A DNA stretch of 10,596 nt from Beroe ovata. Lineage: Eukaryota > Ctenophora > Nuda > Beroida > Beroidae. The position numbers and the translations under genes are program-made. Below are positions 7,641 to 10,596 of the stretch, in pieces (positions within the stretch are counted from its first letter, which is position 1; each line of letters opens with the position of its first letter). The notes under the pieces are model-generated. The model searched no databases. It was not told where the DNA came from and saw only the letters and a list, made by a program, of their open reading frames with translations. The DNA lies in the NCBI GenBank assembly GCA_946803715.1, contig CAMPET010000064.1, positions 280,767 through 291,362 on the forward strand. Reading direction: 5' to 3'.

Positions 7641-7745
7641 TGGCATCATTCGTGGTAGCAGTCACCGGTTTGTGTGTGTTTGATTGCAGTGAACATGGCA
7701 ACATTAGTGGTAGCAGTCATCGGTACATATTTGTTTGCAGGGAAC
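7641..7745 (+). repeat. 55-bp tandem duplication
   Basis: Unit 1 (7641-7695) and unit 2 (7696-7745) share TGGCA(T/A)CATT, GTGGTAGCAGTCA(C/T)CGGT and TTTG-TTGCAG-GAACA blocks. Weak further pieces (GTGGCAATTGGTAG near 7783) suggest an older, decayed array. Confidence 0.7.
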
Positions 7746-8282
7746 AATCTAGAAGACTCCAATAAGAACATACTGAGAAATAGTGGCAATTGGTAGCTTA
7801 TGGCAACTAAAGCACAACAACGAGGAAAGTGGTCCAGTAGATGTCCAGATCTCTCAGGAGACCGATAACCTGTACAAATTTACATAGAGTAATTGGCAGT
7901 GGGCCAGGGACGTGGCAATCACAATTCGTTAAGTGGACAATTTACTCCAGCTATAGTTCTTTAGCCTGTCATAGCGACAATAACCTGACGACAAAGAAGC
8001 AGGGAGCTTCCAGCAAAAGTGAAAAACTTAATACAGGAGAAAGATTGACTGCTAGTAACGCGAGAGTGGTGACACTTGTGTGTGATCACGGTTGCTGGAA
8101 TGGTGCCAACATTTGACTTTGAGAACTATTATTTGAGCAGTGTAAATTTAGACTTGTAGTTATCATACTGTGCTGAGTAAGCGAAGTTTAGGAAACGGTT
8201 TCCGGTAGTAGAAGTAGTTTTTCATACATACTATACAGTGTGTATGAACAAAAACAGATCAGTTCACGTTTAGAGGAATTCT

Positions 8283-8288
8283 TATATT
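8283..8288 (-). terminator. Candidate CHD1 poly(A) signal variant AATATA
   Basis: Variant hexamer about 185 nt beyond the CHD1 stop. No canonical AATAAA was found nearer. Weak evidence. Confidence 0.25.
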
Positions 8289-8384
8289 AAAACATGGATT
8301 TTCTCATCATTCCATCATCCCAGTCTGATATCACACTGATTCAACCTAAATACAGTCTCTCCCTTCAATCATCTCTTCCGTTTC

Positions 8385-8477
8385 CTGAAATTGTATCCAA
8401 TCACAATGCAGGAACTTGTTAACGTAGGGAATTCAAGCCAATGAAAACGCAAGGATTTATGACCAATCAAAACTCAC
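8385..8477 (-). other. Possible alternative last intron of CHD1
   Basis: The stop region reads AAAGTGAGT, so GTGAGT at 8477 could act as a donor. A TTTCAG acceptor sits at 8390-8385, giving a 93-nt intron. Splicing would replace the terminal K-stop with KKRKR-stop. Both forms end within five residues, so the product is nearly the same. Confidence 0.3.
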
Positions 8478-10495
8478 TTTGCTGATTTTTGCGCGCTAGC
8501 ACTACTGGAATTAGCCTGCTGTACTGCTTTTTTGTGGAGTTTCTTCAGTTGCTTTGCACCAATAGGGAAGAATTGGGACACGAATACCCACAAATTCCTG
8601 AGATATTGTCAGATAGGAGGAGGGAGGGGTAGGGGTTAGTGGGGGGGTGGGGTGAGAGGGAGTAGGGGTTAGTGGGGGGTGGGGTGAGAGGGAGTTAGTA
8701 GGGTGAGATAGAGGGTGAAGAAGTGGGGGAGAGAGTACTCACTCTGTCCACTCTTTGATCCATTCCTCAGTCTTTCCCTCACACACTTTCTCTATCTGCT
8801 GCCCTATGGTGATGAGATGAGCTTTAGTCTGTCTCAACTGCTCCTTGTCATCAGTTTCCTCATCCGCGGGGTTCTCCAGTTGTCTCAGTGTTTTCCTAAC
8901 GGGTCTCATCATCTCTTTGCACTTCTTGAACACCTCATCGGTGTAGTCCTTCTTTCCTCCCTCTTCTCCCTCCCCCTCTCCCTCCTCCTCTCCCTCCTCT
9001 TCACTCTTCTTCTTCTTCTTCGATGTCCTTCTCTTGGACGATTTCGCTGGCTTCACCTCCTCCACTTTCTCTTTCTTCTTCTTGGGTGCTTTAGTGGGTG
9101 ACTTAGTCACAAGTTTAGGCAGGTTTTTCAACAAGTATTCAGTCCGCGTCTGGAGGTGCTCAGCTCGAGGTTTGCCCTCGCTATCTCCAGGGAAAACCTG
9201 GTGGTACGTTATTATGGAGGAGTCACTGCATTAGGTATTATGAAGGAGCAGCGATTACATGTGTGATGATATTCACTGTACACGGGTACCTTTTCAGCCA
9301 GATTGAGTTTGGAATCCGCTACGATCTGCTCCCAACTACCCAACCCGTACTCATACACGCCGATCAGGAGTTTCGAGTCCTCTTCTACCCCCCAGTCGAC
9401 GTCCCAACCGGCCGGCTTCGTCTTCTTATCAATTCTCCATCTGAATAGGAGTAAAACTTGTTCATATTCGTTGACAATAGTCTACAGTACATCAAGCATA
9501 AGTGAGTGAAGAAGGGAACAGAATTAGGGAGTGGGCTAGGGAGTGGGCAAGGGAGTGGGCTAGGGAACACTGCGAAGGAGTGTCCCAGTACTCACGTGTG
9601 CCTGTCTTTAGGTCGAGTGGGGACATGGGACAGGTTGTTCAATAGTGATTCCCTCTGACTGAGCTGGGATGTCGAAAATGAACATCCGCCCAGCAGAATT
9701 GTAGTGTTCTTCTTTTGTGAACCTGGAAGCATATATAAGACCCAAATAGCAAGGGACAATAGGGAGATTCCCTGTTCAAAACACAAACACCTCTGCAAAC
9801 AGGCAACATGTAACACTGCAACTCTGTAGAGATAGTTTATAGATTGGTAGTAACAGCCTATACAAAGTGCTATCATAGCCAATACCATAGTGTTAACAGA
9901 GTGTTAACACGAGTTGAACAATCCACCCTGGTAACACCCACCGTCTATGTTGGTAGCGTATGCCTCTGCCTCACTTATTTTTCTGTGCAAGCAATCCAGT
10001 AGTGCTTCCAACTCTGGCAATGAGGCTGACAACGTGGCATCTCGTCCAATGTCTTTGAGCCGCTTAGCGGCCGGTCCGAACTTCTTGTAGCTCTTGATAA
10101 ACTTGCGAATCTCAGATTTACTAAATATCCCAGCTTCGTCTAAATCATCAGTTACCCTGGGGATGAGTTGTGTCATGACAACTACGTGGAGACATGGGGA
10201 CAATTGCCCGAGGAGGCAAGGGGGAATTGGGAACTAACTTCCTCTTCTTGTGGGCAGGAGGGTCTAATTTCCTTCTCTTGCTCCTCGAGTAGTTGGTCTC
10301 AGTGTCGCTGTCTGAGTAGGTTTTCTTAGAGACCACGTTTCCCGTGTAATTCACATTCTTCTTACGTCGAGGGGGGATGTAGAGTGGAACTTCGTTCTCC
10401 GCCTCCTCCGCCCTCTGAGCAGCTTCCACCTGGTCCTTGGGTATGATCGTGTCCCAGCCAGGTCCAGCCTCTTCTTCTATCGTGAAATTAGCCAC
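8474..10495 (-). CDS. CHD1: CHD1 chromatin remodeller, C-terminal part, six exons
   Basis: Exons (minus strand): 10495-10239, 10156-9942, 9722-9596, 9440-9290, 9197-8743 and 8597-8474, together 442 residues plus stop; the start lies outside the window. CHD1 is a nuclear ATP-dependent remodeller that spaces nucleosomes on transcribed genes; its chromodomains and helicase would be upstream. Seen, in order: the post-helicase bridge starting VANFTIEEEAGPGWDTIIP; an acidic/basic linker with KKRKV formed across the first junction; a SANT domain (SEIRKFIKSYKKFGPAAKRL); the SLIDE part (GWDVDWGVEEDSKLLIGVYE, then LGSWEQI and LQTRTEYLLKNL); a K/E-rich linker; and the CHD1 C-terminal helical domain (KEMMRPVRKTLRQLENP, NLWVFVSQF). 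All junction phases agree (2, 1, 2, 0, 2). The tail ends about 25 residues after the last helix, much shorter than the long S/H/R-rich tail of vertebrate CHD1. CHD2 shares these domains; the invertebrate ancestor is usually called CHD1. Confidence 0.93.
8618..8708 (+). repeat. G-rich tandem repeat in CHD1 intron
   Basis: Two copies of about 41 bp built from AGTAGGGGTTAGTGGGGGG, TGGGGTGAGAGGG. The plus strand carries many runs of three to seven G and could form G-quadruplexes. On the transcribed RNA it is a C-rich pyrimidine stretch within the 145-nt intron before the last exon. Confidence 0.8.
9527..9562 (+). repeat. 12-bp minisatellite, three copies, CHD1 intron
   Basis: Three copies of GGGAGTGGGC(TA/AA) in the 155-nt intron between the third and fourth CHD1 exons of this window. 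In the RNA this is a pyrimidine-rich CTAGCCCACTCCC array. Confidence 0.85.
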
Positions 10496-10519
10496 CTGGT
10501 AAACAGACGAGTTAGAAAC

Positions 10520-10596
10520 ACGCACACAGTACACACACACAGACACGGACAGACACAGATACAGACACACACACACAAACACACACACGCACGCAC
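10520..10596 (+). repeat. CA/TG microsatellite at window edge
   Basis: Imperfect (CA)n with CAGA and CACG variants, in the CHD1 intron just upstream of the 10495 exon. On the RNA it is (UG)n followed by TTTCTAACTCG, a good branch-point context, and TTTACCAG. It runs off the right edge. Confidence 0.9.

Larger units (their letters stand above)
6925..8473. other. Intergenic region, BHMT 5' side to CHD1 3' end
   Basis: No coding exon was supported on either strand. It includes the BHMT promoter, a MITE-like inverted-repeat element, a 55-bp tandem duplication, an imperfect hairpin at about 8217-8255 (CATACATAC against GTGTATG) and the CHD1 3' UTR. A plus-strand open frame at 7841-8116 looks random. 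Confidence 0.6.

Noticed and set aside
7841-8116. 91-residue plus-strand ORF in the intergenic gap
   Set aside because: No recognisable domain, unremarkable composition, no promoter or splice context seen.
8398-8467. Three CCAAT boxes on the plus strand, possible promoter
   Set aside because: They lie over the CHD1 3' end, no plus-strand gene follows, and ATTGG is frequent in AT-rich DNA.
8715-9101. Leucine-rich membrane-like plus-strand ORF
   Set aside because: Antisense of the CHD1 K/E-rich exon; complements of Lys and Glu codons read as Leu, Phe and Ser.
1-10596. Functional cluster linking Abi, BHMT and CHD1
   Set aside because: Same orientation is not evidence of co-function in animals. 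A link from methionine supply to chromatin would be speculation.

Overview
This is animal nuclear DNA. Three protein genes lie head to tail, all on the minus strand, and each is broken by spliceosomal introns with clear GT...AG ends. Exon junctions were placed by matching translated exons to remembered families (Abl interactor, betaine-homocysteine methyltransferase, CHD1), keeping codon phase consistent. Most introns are short (77 to 340 nt, with two longer ones of 561 and 898 nt), intergenic gaps are 1.4 to 2.0 kb, and non-coding DNA is AT-rich with many small repeats. BHMT and CHD1 are well conserved, whereas Abi is quite diverged. This suits a compact genome of a non-bilaterian marine animal such as a sponge, but the species is a guess.

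Layout from low to high coordinates: (1) 1-2233, the 5' part of an Abl-interactor (Abi) gene, with start codon at 2233, four coding exons and the 3' part outside the window. (2) 2234-4279, an intergenic gap with a strong 87-nt hairpin, a repeat family containing a conserved 19-bp core, and a GC-rich island. (3) 4280-6924, a complete seven-exon BHMT gene of 403 codons with a TATA-like promoter near 7010. Its introns hold a 12-bp and a 14-bp minisatellite. (4) 6925-8473, an intergenic gap with a MITE-like inverted-repeat element and a 55-bp tandem duplication. (5) 8474-10495, the 3' end of CHD1: the bridge after the helicase, SANT, SLIDE and the CHD1 C-terminal domain, in six exons. The window then ends in an intronic CA/TG microsatellite.

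The genes do not form a pathway. Abi belongs to the WAVE actin-nucleation complex, BHMT remakes methionine from homocysteine using betaine, and CHD1 is a nuclear chromatin remodeller. No mobile-element protein, CRISPR array, tRNA or rRNA was seen, and no new multi-gene system is evident. The observations most worth checking are the 2667-2753 hairpin, the repeat cluster at 2764-3610, the nested repeat at 7095-7399, and splice-site oddities in BHMT and Abi.
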